Source of the DNA: DASUBV01 sp035763085
Lineage (GTDB): Bacteria > Actinomycetota > Actinomycetes > Streptosporangiales > Streptosporangiaceae
NCBI GenBank assembly: GCA_035763085.1
Contig: DASUBV010000150.1
Location: 1-64,000 of the forward strand
Reading direction: 5' to 3'
DNA length: 64,000 bases
The first letter of the stretch is position 1; every line of letters begins with the position of its first letter. The position numbers and the translations under genes are program-made. The notes below the pieces were generated by a model that saw only the letters and a list, made by a program, of their open reading frames with translations, ran no database searches and was not told where the DNA came from. Below, piece by piece: positions 43,308 through 51,523 of this stretch.

Positions 43308-43573
43308 CCAGCATCCGCCTCACCGCGCTGACCAGGGCGGTCACGCGCACCCTGCGGCTCGGCCGGCAGCTGGCCCGCCGGATCTCGGCCGTGCTGGCCG
43401 AGTGCCAGCGCGCCCAGCGCCGCGTCACCGAGCTGCGGACGAGCCCGGACCGGTACCTGCCCGAGCCCGGGCACGCGCCGGATACCTACGCCGAGTTCCT
43501 GTTCCGCACGTCCGGGACGCTGCGCCACGAGCCGGCCGCCGCCCGGCGCGCGGCCGGGCGCGCCGTCCGGTAA
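43304..43573 (+). CDS. Small hypothetical protein (89 residues)
   Basis: ATG at 43304 overlaps the stop of the preceding gene as ATGA. The N-terminal half is basic (RLTALTRAVTRTLRLGRQLARR). The C-terminal part is SPDRYLPEPGHAPDTYAEFLFRTSG, a pattern I associate with uncharacterised actinobacterial proteins. No membrane segment. Probably cotranscribed with the 71-residue gene. Confidence 0.75.
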   Translation: MTSIRLTALTRAVTRTLRLGRQLARRISAVLAECQRAQRRVTELRTSPDRYLPEPGHAPDTYAEFLFRTSGTLRHEPAAARRAAGRAVR

Positions 43574-43630
43574 CCCGCGGCCGGGGTGCTTAGCGGCCGC
43601 CGGCGGTCCTAGGACCAGCGAAGAGCCCGG

Positions 43631-43706
43631 GATAAGGCATCTGCCCGATGCGCCTTAGCCCGCCTTAGGACAACTGTGAATCGTGGCGGACCTCGGGGGC
43701 CCGCCA
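43631..43706 (+). promoter_or_regulatory. Repeated upstream element, copy 2, with hairpin
   Basis: GATAAGGCATCTGCCCGATGCG at 43631-43652, containing the inverted repeat GCATC-TGCCC-GATGC, followed by CCTTAGCCCGCCTTAGGA. TGGCGG (43684-43689) and CCGCCA (43701-43706) form a hairpin before the ribosome binding site of the 46-residue ORF. The order element, hairpin, ribosome binding site, small basic ORF repeats that of copy 1. Confidence 0.8.
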
Positions 43707-43722
43707 TCGTCAAGGAGGAAAG

Positions 43723-43863
43723 ATGAATCCGCTCATCTCGCAGGACATCGCCGTCCAGCGAATCAACGACATGCGGCGGCGGGCCGATGAGTCCCGGCGG
43801 GCCAGGCTGGCCCGGCGGACGGCACGCCGGATGCGGCACGCGGCGCGCAGCGATCGCGGCTAG
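43723..43863 (+). CDS. 46-residue basic ORF directly upstream of whiB7
   Basis: ATG at 43723 behind AAGGAGGA. Sequence begins MNPLISQDIAVQRINDMRRR and continues as an Arg-rich helix; it is a paralogue of the gene at 43092. The TAG (43861-43863) lies two bases before the whiB7 ATG. Upstream ORFs regulate whiB7/wblC in other actinomycetes by sensing ribosome stalling. Whether this longer, duplicated ORF has that role is a hypothesis; it may simply be a protein-coding gene of the same operon. Confidence 0.75.
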   Translation: MNPLISQDIAVQRINDMRRRADESRRARLARRTARRMRHAARSDRG

Positions 43864-43865
43864 TC

Positions 43866-44381
43866 ATGCCCGGCCAGCTGCTCGCTCCGGTTACCCGGGC
43901 CACCACGGTCATCGCGACCCGGCCCGGGGCCAGCCGCGCGGCCAGGACCACCCCGCCCCCCGCAGGGGGCCGGGTGCCTGCCGCGGGGCCGGCCGAAGTC
44001 GCGCCCGCGGACGCCAGCTCCCGGCCGGGCCCCGCCGTCCGGCCGGGCACCGCCGGGTTCCGGGCCGTCACGGCGGCCCCGGCCCCGGCACCGGCCGCCA
44101 GCCGCGGGGTCCGCGAGCGGCCCTGGTCGGTGGCCCGGCGGCCCCGCCCTGCCGCCCCGCTGCCCTGCAGGTCGGCGCCCGACCTGTTCTTCGCCGAGAA
44201 GCCTGAGCACCTCAAGCAGGCTCAGGAGCTGTGCCGGATCTGCCCGGTCCGGGAGGCCTGCCTGGCCGGAGCCCTGGAACGCGGCGAGCCGTACGGCGTG
44301 TGGGGCGGCCGCCTCTTCATGTTCGGCAAGATCATCGACAGCAAGCGCCCCCGCGGCCGCCCGCGCCGGGTAGCGGCCTGA
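43866..44381 (+). CDS. whiB7: WhiB7/WblC-type redox-sensing transcription factor
   Basis: 171 residues as drawn. The Fe-S cysteines are in LPCRSAPDLFFAEK (about 101), ELCRICPVREACLAGA (three Cys), then the turn GVWGG. The C terminus carries the AT-hook KRPRGRPRR that singles out WhiB7 from other Wbl proteins. WhiB7 with SigA activates intrinsic antibiotic resistance genes. The first 95 residues are Pro/Ala/Gly low complexity, longer than in known WhiB7. A GTG at 44130 would give a 12-residue lead before the first Cys, closer to the family. If that is the true start, 43866-44129 is leader RNA. Confidence 0.88.
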   Translation: MPGQLLAPVTRATTVIATRPGASRAARTTPPPAGGRVPAAGPAEVAPADASSRPGPAVRPGTAGFRAVTAAPAPAPAASRGVRERPWSVARRPRPAAPLPCRSAPDLFFAEKPEHLKQAQELCRICPVREACLAGALERGEPYGVWGGRLFMFGKIIDSKRPRGRPRRVAA

Positions 44382-44417
44382 GCGGCTCGCGGCACTAGCT
44401 GCCGCGAGCTCGCCAGG

Positions 44418-44990
44418 TCAGGCCGGGGCAGCCGGCCGGGCGCTGGCGACGTTGTCGTGCAGGCGGCGCAGCACCGCCTCGAACTGCGTAATCTCCGCGG
44501 CCGACAGGCCCGCCCGCAGCTGCTGGTCGAAGGCCACCGCGGCCTCCCGCAGCCGGGCAAACAGCTCATCGCCAGCCGGGGTGAGCTCGACGACATGCAC
44601 TCGCCGGTTCGCCGTGTCACGGCGGCGGGTGACCAGTCCCGAGGACTCCATCGCGTTCAGGTGATGGGTCAGGGTGGCTTCCTGGATCCCGACCATCCTG
44701 GCCAGGTCCCGCTGGCTGGCCAGCCGCTGGCTCTTCAGCGAGATCAGCACCAGCCAGGTCGGCAGCGAGCCGCCCGCCGCGGCCAGCGCGGCGTCAAAAG
44801 CCCGGCTTGCCTCCCGCGCGACCCGGGCCAGGTACAGGCCGACCGGCGGCTGGGCCGGCGGTCCCGGCGGGCCTGGCCGTCCCGGCGGACCCGGGTCAGC
44901 AGGAGCAGGACCCCGCGCGGGCGCACCGCGCTCCCGCGAGGACGCGGGCGGGCCGGGAACGGGGGGGTCGGAGACCGGCGGGCCAGGCAT
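44418..44990 (-). CDS. MarR-family transcriptional regulator
   Basis: 190 residues. The first 50 residues are Pro/Gly-rich. The MarR fold follows: AREASRAFDAALAAAGGSLPTWLVLISL, the recognition helices QRDLARMVGIQEATLTHHLNAMESSGLV, and the wing RRRDTANRRVHVVELTPAG. It is divergent from an SDR gene, and the 85-bp gap contains two promoters and a palindrome, so it probably represses both. ATG 44990 is leaderless (TAGCCT six bases upstream). Confidence 0.94.
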   Translation of the reverse strand: MPGPPVSDPPVPGPPASSRERGAPARGPAPADPGPPGRPGPPGPPAQPPVGLYLARVAREASRAFDAALAAAGGSLPTWLVLISLKSQRLASQRDLARMVGIQEATLTHHLNAMESSGLVTRRRDTANRRVHVVELTPAGDELFARLREAAVAFDQQLRAGLSAAEITQFEAVLRRLHDNVASARPAAPA

Positions 44991-44996
44991 GACGGC

Positions 44997-45058
44997 AGGC
45001 TAGCACCTTCAGTTGAGTTGTCGAAGTGTTTGACATCTAACACTTAGATATCTAACGT
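44997..45058. promoter_or_regulatory. Divergent promoters with MarR operator
   Basis: Rightward: TTGACA (45030-45035), 17 bp, TAACGT (45053-45058), with the perfect palindrome TTAGATATCTAA (45044-45055) in the spacer and -10. Leftward: TTCGAC (45025-45020), 17 bp, TAGCCT (45002-44997), six bases before the marR ATG. The palindrome is the likely repressor site. Confidence 0.75.
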
Positions 45059-45075
45059 TGCTCACGGAGGTCATG

Positions 45076-45960
45076 ATGAGCAACAACGCGAACCCTAGCC
45101 ACCACACCACCAGCAGCAGCGCAGCCGGCCCGCCGCCGGCGAGCGGCCCGGACCTGAGCGGCCAGGTCGCCCTGGTGGCCGGCGCCAGCCGCGGCATCGG
45201 CGCCGCCACCGCGGAGGCGTTCGCCGCCGCGGGCGCGGCCGTCGTCCTCGGCGCCCGCGACCTGACCGCCCTGCAGGGCGTCGCCGCGAAGATCGAGGCG
45301 GCCGGCGGGCGGGCCCTGGCCGTGCAGGCCGACGTCACCGGCGCTGACTCGATGCGGGGCCTGGTCGACCGCGCCCTGACGGCCTACGGCCGGCTGGACG
45401 CGGCCTTCAACAACGCGACCGCCGGGCCGATGCCCGCGCCGCTGGCCGACATCAACCCGGCGGAGTTCGACCTGGGCATCGCCACCAACATCCGCGGCAC
45501 GTTCCTGGGGATGAAGTTCCAGGTCCCGGCGATGCTGGCCAGCGGCGGCGGCGCGATCGTCAACATGGCGTCCTACGCCGGGCTGACCGGGATCGCCGGC
45601 CTGAGCGCCTACGTCGCGGGCAAGGCCGGGGTCATCGGCCTGACCAAGGTGGCCGCGCTCGACTACGCCGACCAGGGCATCCGGGTCAACGTGGTGGCGC
45701 CGGGCCCGATCCTGACCCATCACCTGGAGGCGGCCGGCCCGGAGGCGCAGAAGATGGCGGGCCAGTCCACCCCGATGCGCCGGACCGGCACCGTCGCCGA
45801 GGTCGCCCGGACCGTGCTGTGGCTGTGCTCGGACCAGTCCTCGTTCATCACCGGGACCGTCATCCCGGTCGACGGCGGCCAGGCCGCGGGCAGCAAGCCG
45901 CCGCGGATGTACCGGCAGGGCGAGGGCATGGCCGACACGGCCGGGCCGCGATCGTCCTAG
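45076..45960 (+). CDS. Short-chain dehydrogenase/reductase (SDR)
   Basis: 294 residues from ATG 45076 (GGAGG five bases upstream; ATG 45073 is too close). After a 30-residue Ser/His/Pro tail comes the classical SDR fold: cofactor motif GASRGIGAATA, NNAT, catalytic YVAGKAG, and the C-terminal ITGTVIPVDGGQ. The Ser of the triad is in NMASYAG. Oxidoreductase of unknown substrate, probably induced by the ligand of the divergent MarR. Confidence 0.95.
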   Translation: MSNNANPSHHTTSSSAAGPPPASGPDLSGQVALVAGASRGIGAATAEAFAAAGAAVVLGARDLTALQGVAAKIEAAGGRALAVQADVTGADSMRGLVDRALTAYGRLDAAFNNATAGPMPAPLADINPAEFDLGIATNIRGTFLGMKFQVPAMLASGGGAIVNMASYAGLTGIAGLSAYVAGKAGVIGLTKVAALDYADQGIRVNVVAPGPILTHHLEAAGPEAQKMAGQSTPMRRTGTVAEVARTVLWLCSDQSSFITGTVIPVDGGQAAGSKPPRMYRQGEGMADTAGPRSS

Positions 45961-45986
45961 CCGCGCGCCCCGGCTCGCGGGCCGGC

Positions 45987-46016
45987 AGCCGGCGCCCGCC
46001 CCGGCGGGCGCCGGCT
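45987..46016. terminator. Strong bidirectional hairpin between SDR and uvrA
   Basis: AGCCGGCGCCCGCC (45987-46000) and GGCGGGCGCCGGCT (46003-46016) pair perfectly over 14 bp. It lies 26 bp after the SDR stop and overlaps the uvrA stop codon. Confidence 0.85.
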
Positions 46017-48870
46017 AGATGTCCAGCATCTTCTTCAGGAACTGCCCGGTGTAGCTCTCCTCGGTGGCGGCCACCTGCTCCGGGGTGCCGGCCGCGATGA
46101 CCGAGCCGCCCCGCGAGCCGCCCTCCGGTCCCAGGTCGATCACCCAGTCCGCGGTCTTGATGACGTCCAGGTTGTGCTCGATCACGATGACGCTGTTGCC
46201 GCCGTCCACCAGCCGGCCGAGCACGCCCAGCAGCTTGCGGATGTCCTCGAAGTGCAGGCCGGTGGTCGGCTCGTCCAGCACGTAGACCGTCCGGCCGGTC
46301 GACCGGCGCTGCAGCTCGGAGGCCAGCTTCACCCGCTGCGCCTCGCCGCCCGACAGCGTCGGGGCCGGCTGGCCCAGCCGGACGTAGCCCAGGCCGACGT
46401 CCACCAGCGTCTTGAGGTGCCGGTGGATGGCGGGGACCGGCTCGAAGAACTCGGACGCCTCCTCGATCGGCATCTGCAGCACGTCCGCGATCGTCTTGCC
46501 CTTGTAGTGCACCTGCAGGGTGTCGGTGTTGTACCGGGCACCGTGACAGACCTCGCACGGCACGTAGACATCCGGCAGGAACTGCATCTCGATCTTGATC
46601 GTGCCGTCACCCGAGCAGGCCTCGCACCGGCCGCCCTTGACGTTGAAGGAGAACCGGCCCGGCTGGTACCCGCGCACCTTGGCCTCGGTGGTCTGCGCGA
46701 ACAGCCGCCGGACATGGTCGAACACCCCGGTGTAGGTCGCCGGGTTGGATCGCGGCGTCCGGCCGATGGGGCCCTGGTCGACGTGCACGATCTTGTCCAG
46801 GTGCTGCATGCCGGTGACCCGGGTGTGCTTGCCGGGCACGATGCGCGCCCCGTTCAGCTCCCTGGCCAGCGCGCTGTACAGGATGTCGTTGACCAGCGTC
46901 GACTTGCCCGACCCGGATACCCCGGTAACCGACACGAACAGGCCCAGCGGGAACGCCACGTCGATGCCGCGCAGGTTGTTCGCGCTGGCGCCCTTCACCA
47001 CCACCTCGCGACCGCGGGTCCGCTTGCGCCGCGTCGCCGGCACCGGGATGGCCCTGCGGCCGGTCAGGTAGTCGCCGGTCAGCGAGTCCTTATTCGCCAG
47101 CAGCTCGGCCACCGGGCCGGACACCACGACGCTGCCGCCGTGCTCGCCCGCCCGCGGGCCGATGTCCACCACCCAGTCCGCCGCCCGGATGGTGTCCTCG
47201 TCGTGCTCGACGACGATCAGCGTGTTGCCCAGGTCGCGCAGCCGCAGCAGCGTCTCCAGCAGCCGGTGGTTGTCGCGCTGGTGCAGCCCGATCGACGGCT
47301 CGTCCAGCACGTAGAGCACGCCCACCAGGCCCGAGCCGATCTGGGTGGCCAGCCGGATCCGCTGCGCCTCGCCGCCCGCCAGCGTCGCCGACGCCCGGTC
47401 CAGTGACAGGTAGTCCAGCCCGACGTCGAGCAGGAAGCCCAGCCGAGCGTTGACCTCCTTCATGATCCGCCCGGCGATCTGCATGTCGCGGTCGGACAGC
47501 TCGAGCGACAGCAGCAGCTTGGCCAGCTCGCCGATCGGCAGCGCGCAGTACTCCGAGATCGACCGGTCATCGACCTTGACCGCCAGCGACACCGGCTTGA
47601 GCCGGGCGCCGTGGCAGGCCGGGCACGGGACCTCCCGCATGTACCCGGCGAACCGCTCCCGGCTGGAGTCGCTCTCCGCCTCGGAGTGCCGCCGCTCGAT
47701 GTAGGGGATGGCCCCCTCGAAGTTGGTGTAGTACGACCGCTCCCGGCCGTACCGGTTCTTGTACCGGACGTGTACCTGCTCGCTGTGCCCGTGCAGCAGC
47801 GAGCGCCGGGCCGCCGACGGCAGCCGCGACCACGGCGTGTCGATGGTGAACCCGACCGAGTTCCCCAGCGCCTCGATCAGCCGGATGAAGTAGTCGCTGA
47901 CGTGCCCGCCGGACCACACCCCGATGGCGCCGTCGGCGAGGGTCAGGTCCGGGTCGGCGACGACGAGCTCGGGGTCCACTTCCATCCGGGTGCCCAGGCC
48001 CGTGCAGTCCGGGCAGGCGCCCCACGGTGAGTTGAACGAGAACGACCGCGGCTCCAGCTCGTCGAACGACAGGTCGTCATACAGGCAGGCCAGGTGCTCG
48101 GAGAACATCCGCTGCCGCTGCGGATCGTCCTCGGGCAGGTCGACGAAATCCAGGATGACCACGCCGCCGGACAGCGCCAGCGCCGTCTCCACCGAGTCGG
48201 TCAGCCGCCGCCGGGCCGACTCCTTGACGTCCAGCCGGTCGACCACGACCTCGATGTCATGCTTCTCGTACTTCTTCAGCGCCGGCAGCTCTCCGGACAC
48301 CGCGGTCTCCAGCCGGATCACGGTCCCGTCAACCCGGGCCCGCGAGTAGCCCTTGGCCTGCAGCTCCCGGAGCAGCTCGGTGTACTCGCCCTTGCGCCCG
48401 CGCACCACCGGCGCCAGCACCTGGAAGCGCGAGCCCTCGTCCAGCTCCAGGACCCGGTCCACGATCTGCTGGGGACTCTGCCGGGCGATTGGGCGGCCGC
48501 AGACCGGGCAGTGCGGCTTGCCTACCCGCGCGAACAGCAGCCGCAGGTAGTCATAGACCTCGGTGATCGTGCCCACGGTGGAGCGCGGGTTCCGGCTGGC
48601 GGCCTTCTGGTCGATCGACACCGCCGGCGACAGGCCGTCGATGAAGTCGACATCGGGCTTGTCCATCTGGCCCAGGAACTGCCGCGCGTAGGCCGACAGT
48701 GACTCCACGTACCGGCGCTGGCCCTCAGCAAAGATCGTGTCGAACGCCAGGCTGGATTTCCCCGACCCGGACAGGCCGGTGAAGACGATCATCGCGTCCC
48801 TGGGCAGGTCGAGCGAGACATCCTTCAGGTTGTGCTCGCGCGCACCGCGGACGACAAGACGGTCTGCCAC
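46015..48870 (-). CDS. uvrA: Excinuclease ABC subunit A
   Basis: 951 residues, full length. UvrA recognises damage in nucleotide excision repair and loads UvrB. Two ABC ATPase modules are intact: Walker [18 protein letters not shown] and [15 protein letters not shown], signatures [12 protein letters not shown] and [12 protein letters not shown], Walker [11 protein letters not shown] and [10 protein letters not shown]. Zinc-binding cysteine pairs occur in CPACHG, CEACSG and CEVCHG. GTG at 48870 (the family starts [17 protein letters not shown]) with GGAG upstream. I see no SOS box in front of it. Confidence 0.99.
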   Translation of the reverse strand: MADRLVVRGAREHNLKDVSLDLPRDAMIVFTGLSGSGKSSLAFDTIFAEGQRRYVESLSAYARQFLGQMDKPDVDFIDGLSPAVSIDQKAASRNPRSTVGTITEVYDYLRLLFARVGKPHCPVCGRPIARQSPQQIVDRVLELDEGSRFQVLAPVVRGRKGEYTELLRELQAKGYSRARVDGTVIRLETAVSGELPALKKYEKHDIEVVVDRLDVKESARRRLTDSVETALALSGGVVILDFVDLPEDDPQRQRMFSEHLACLYDDLSFDELEPRSFSFNSPWGACPDCTGLGTRMEVDPELVVADPDLTLADGAIGVWSGGHVSDYFIRLIEALGNSVGFTIDTPWSRLPSAARRSLLHGHSEQVHVRYKNRYGRERSYYTNFEGAIPYIERRHSEAESDSSRERFAGYMREVPCPACHGARLKPVSLAVKVDDRSISEYCALPIGELAKLLLSLELSDRDMQIAGRIMKEVNARLGFLLDVGLDYLSLDRASATLAGGEAQRIRLATQIGSGLVGVLYVLDEPSIGLHQRDNHRLLETLLRLRDLGNTLIVVEHDEDTIRAADWVVDIGPRAGEHGGSVVVSGPVAELLANKDSLTGDYLTGRRAIPVPATRRKRTRGREVVVKGASANNLRGIDVAFPLGLFVSVTGVSGSGKSTLVNDILYSALARELNGARIVPGKHTRVTGMQHLDKIVHVDQGPIGRTPRSNPATYTGVFDHVRRLFAQTTEAKVRGYQPGRFSFNVKGGRCEACSGDGTIKIEMQFLPDVYVPCEVCHGARYNTDTLQVHYKGKTIADVLQMPIEEASEFFEPVPAIHRHLKTLVDVGLGYVRLGQPAPTLSGGEAQRVKLASELQRRSTGRTVYVLDEPTTGLHFEDIRKLLGVLGRLVDGGNSVIVIEHNLDVIKTADWVIDLGPEGGSRGGSVIAAGTPEQVAATEESYTGQFLKKMLDI

Positions 48871-49314
48871 TTTGCGTCGTTTCTCCTGCTACGAGTAACT
48901 CTGGGGGTGAGTCAGGACCCTGCCGCGAGGCGCCAGGAAGCCGTCCGGCCATGCTATCCGGGGGGTCCGACAACGCGCGGTGCGTTAACTGCCGCGCTGC
49001 CGCCGCCGCCGGGCGCCAGCCGGTGCGCAGCGCCCGCCACGAGCGCCAGGCAGGATTCCGGCTGCTACCAGAACCACGGCGAGGGCTCGCGGATTCCCGC
49101 CGGGGCTGAGCGATACCAGGACGACGCCGCCTGCCGCGAGCCGGCCCGGCCGCGCCGGGGCGCAGACCTCCGGCGCAGTGGCTCGCGACCTCCGGCGGGC
49201 GGGGTAATCGCGTCTTCTCTGCTATTGCCGAAGGGCACCGCGCCGAGGACGAGCGCCCAGCTACAGAGCCAGACGTCATCCGCCGTCAGGACGGCCGGCG
49301 AGAAATGGCCGGGG
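48871..49314. other. Gene-free stretch between uvrA and ssb
   Basis: 444 bp upstream of uvrA and downstream of ssb (both minus strand). It should hold the uvrA promoter. A small hairpin, GCCGTC-CT-GACGGC near 49285-49300, may end the ssb transcript. I recognise no gene, repeat or SOS operator. Confidence 0.5.
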
Positions 49315-49779
49315 TCAGAACGGCGGCTCGTCGGGGCTGCCGGCATCGCCGTCGCTGGCCCACGGGTCACCGGCTGCCGGGCGGCGCTCCTGGCCGCCGC
49401 CAGCCGGGCCCGTCCTGGTCGTCTTGGTGACCTTGGCTGATGCGTTGCGCAGCGACGGGCCGACCTCGTCGACCTCGATCTCATACACCGTGCGCTTCTC
49501 GCCCTCGCGAGTCTCATACGAGCGCTGCCGCAGCCGGCCCTGCACAATCACCCGCATGCCCCGGGTGAGCGATTCCGCGGCATTCTCCGCTGCCTGCCGC
49601 CAGATATTGCAGGACAGGAACAGCGAATCGCCGTCCTTCCACTCACCGCTCTGCTGATCCCGGAATCGCGGCGTCGAGGCGACCCGGAAACTCGCCACGG
49701 CGCTGCCGGCCGAGGTATAGCGCAGCTGCGGGTCATCAACAAGATTGCCGACCACGGTAATGGTGGTGTCGCCTGCCAT
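49315..49779 (-). CDS. ssb: Single-stranded DNA-binding protein (secondary SSB)
   Basis: 154 residues. The OB fold spans about residues 4-115 ([31 protein letters not shown], and [20 protein letters not shown]). The acidic C-terminal tip ends DEPPF, the partner-binding tail. It is not next to rpsF/rpsR as the main SSB usually is, so it is probably a second copy, such as those used in recombination or sporulation in actinomycetes. ATG at 49779 follows the stop of a small gene after one base. Confidence 0.94.
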   Translation of the reverse strand: MAGDTTITVVGNLVDDPQLRYTSAGSAVASFRVASTPRFRDQQSGEWKDGDSLFLSCNIWRQAAENAAESLTRGMRVIVQGRLRQRSYETREGEKRTVYEIEVDEVGPSLRNASAKVTKTTRTGPAGGGQERRPAAGDPWASDGDAGSPDEPPF

Positions 49780-49780
49780 C

Positions 49781-50071
49781 TCAGATCTCTCCCCTCGCGG
49801 CCGACAGCCGCTCCCGCGCCTGGCGCAGTTCCTGCTCGCACGCCCAGATGGCGCGCTCCTGCCGGTCGGTGCCCGTCATGGCCGCGTCCCACTGCCACCA
49901 CCGGGCCTGGCGGCGCGCCAGCATGCCGCGGAAGTGCTCCAGCCACGCGACCTCGTGCTCCAGGTCGATCAGGTCGGCCAGCTCGGCCGTGCCGGCCAGC
50001 TCGGCCGCCTCCGCCAGGTCGGCAGCATCCGCCAGATCCGCCAGGTCGAGTACCTCAGCTACGGACGTCAT
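49781..50071 (-). CDS. Helical hypothetical protein cotranscribed with ssb
   Basis: 96 residues from ATG 50071 (AGGAGG upstream). Residues 8-38 are a short-period acidic repeat ([18 protein letters not shown]) and the rest an amphipathic Trp- and Arg-rich helix region ([21 protein letters not shown]). No known family. The one-base gap to ssb suggests a functional link with single-stranded DNA handling, which is inference only. Confidence 0.75.
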   Translation of the reverse strand: MTSVAEVLDLADLADAADLAEAAELAGTAELADLIDLEHEVAWLEHFRGMLARRQARWWQWDAAMTGTDRQERAIWACEQELRQARERLSAARGEI

Positions 50072-50237
50072 TTCGCCTCCTTTATCGAAGTGCTGACACC
50101 ATCATCGGCTGAGGTACTGACATTCTGGCGAGGGCAATCGGGCGGCGCTGGCGGCCGCCGCGGCACCCGCCTTTCCGCCTGCCCGTCCGAACGACACCGG
50201 CCCCGGCGGCGGCAGCCCGGCCTCGCGCCCATCCAGT

Positions 50238-50311
50238 GACGACACCAGCTTTGACGCGATCACCTTTGACGCCACCAGCTTTGAGGACACCGGCTTTGAC
50301 GCCACCGGGCC
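50238..50311. repeat. Tandem 15-bp repeat upstream of the M48 peptidase
   Basis: Units start at 50238, 50253, 50268, 50283 and 50298, of the form GACGCCACCAGCTTT with one to four changes. Exact 15-bp periodicity; the last unit is one base short. The array ends 19 bp before the M48 gene. Confidence 0.9.
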
Positions 50312-50330
50312 GGCCCAGTAATACCGTCAT

Positions 50331-51116
50331 ATGCGCACATGCCGGGCCGATGGCCTGCCTGCCCTGCCGCCGCCCCCGCCGCTGCCGGGCCTGGCCCGGC
50401 GGATCGGGATGCACGCCGGTGCCGCCGCCGTGTGCCTGGCGGTCTCGGCCGCTTTGCTCTTCGGCCCGGACCCGGTCGTCTTCGTGCTGCCGCTGGCCGT
50501 GCTCGCCGGAACCGCCGCCGCCCGCCCGGTGACCCGGTTCCGGATGCGCATGCTGCTCGGCGCGGCGCAGTACCGCCACCTCGCCCGCGGCCAGGCAGCC
50601 GCCGGGCTGGAGGCGGCCCTGCGCCCGGCTGGCCTGCGCGAGGTGCACGTGCTGGCTGGCGACCGGGTCCGGGGCCTGGCCCGCAACTACCAGTCCGGGG
50701 GCATCGCGCTGATCCTCATCCTGGACAGCCTCCTGGACCGCCCGGACCTGCTCGGGTTCTTCGTGGCCCACGAGGCGGCGCACCTGGCCCGCCGGGACAC
50801 CGAACTGCGGCCGCTGCTGATCAGCACAGGCGGGGCCTGCTGGCTCGCGGTGGCGCTGTCCTGGCCGGTCATGCTCGTGACCGCGCCCCTGGTCATCGCC
50901 GCCTTCTCGGTGTACGCGCGGGCCATGGAGCTGAGCTGCGACCGGCTCGCGGCCCGCTGGGTCGGCACGGCCGCGGCCCGGTCCTCGCTCCAGCTGCTGA
51001 TCAGCATCCGGGACCGCGCTGCCCCCGGCAGTGCCCGCAGCCGGATCGCCCGCTGCCGCGGCGTGCTCACCTATCCGTCGGCGGAGCGCCGCATCGCCGT
51101 CGTCGAGGCGGGCTGA
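50331..51116 (+). CDS. M48-family membrane metallopeptidase
   Basis: 261 residues. Two hydrophobic segments near the N terminus (about 28-45, 48-62) and one or two after the active site. The zinc motif HEAAH is in FVAHEAAHLARRDTE (about residue 148), with the third ligand Glu in YARAMELSCDRLAARW. This is the BlaR1/HtpX-like M48 layout. No BlaI-type repressor is adjacent. ATG 50331 has no clear ribosome binding site. The 3' end overlaps the convergent cupin gene by 46 bp. Confidence 0.88.
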   Translation: MRTCRADGLPALPPPPPLPGLARRIGMHAGAAAVCLAVSAALLFGPDPVVFVLPLAVLAGTAAARPVTRFRMRMLLGAAQYRHLARGQAAAGLEAALRPAGLREVHVLAGDRVRGLARNYQSGGIALILILDSLLDRPDLLGFFVAHEAAHLARRDTELRPLLISTGGACWLAVALSWPVMLVTAPLVIAAFSVYARAMELSCDRLAARWVGTAAARSSLQLLISIRDRAAPGSARSRIARCRGVLTYPSAERRIAVVEAG

Positions 51117-51523
51117 CCCGCCGTCCGCTCAGCGGCGCTCCCCTGCGCCGCCCGCAGCACCTCCTCGGGCACCGCGTAGCCCGGCACCGACGGCCAGCGC
51201 ACGCTCAGCAGGATCGAGTCCTCCTCCGCCGTCCAGGAGTGCCCGATCTTGTGCAGCACCACGTAGTCGCCCTGCTGGGCCAGCAGGATGCTGTCGCCCG
51301 GCACCTCGATCCGGAACCGCCCGCTGATCAGCACGTGCAGCGACGTCCGCTCCTCGCTGGTCACCCACTGGGCGCGCTCCTCGCCCCGCGGGTGCACGCC
51401 CCACTTGATCTCGACGTCATCGCTGTGCCGGATGTCGCCGTCCGGAATGAAGTGGCCCAGCAGCCAGCCGCGGTTCACCGCGCCGTCGGCATCAGCCTTG
51501 CCCGCGTAAAACTGTCCCGTCAT
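51071..51523 (-). CDS. Cupin-fold protein
   Basis: 150 residues. A single beta-barrel is indicated by VEIKWGVHPRGEERAQW, SLHVLISGRFRIEVPG and LAQQGDYVVLHKIGHSWTAEE. It matches the small signal-peptidase-I-named cupins of actinobacteria, which are not peptidases. Metal ligands would be His/Glu in these strands. The ATG at 51523 overlaps the upstream hydrolase stop region by 32 bp. Function unknown. Confidence 0.82.
   Translation of the reverse strand: MTGQFYAGKADADGAVNRGWLLGHFIPDGDIRHSDDVEIKWGVHPRGEERAQWVTSEERTSLHVLISGRFRIEVPGDSILLAQQGDYVVLHKIGHSWTAEEDSILLSVRWPSVPGYAVPEEVLRAAQGSAAERTAGQPASTTAMRRSADG

Noticed and set aside
48871..48960. Possible SOS (LexA) box in front of uvrA.
   Set aside because: I searched for a GAAC-N4-GTTC-type palindrome upstream of 48870 and found none.
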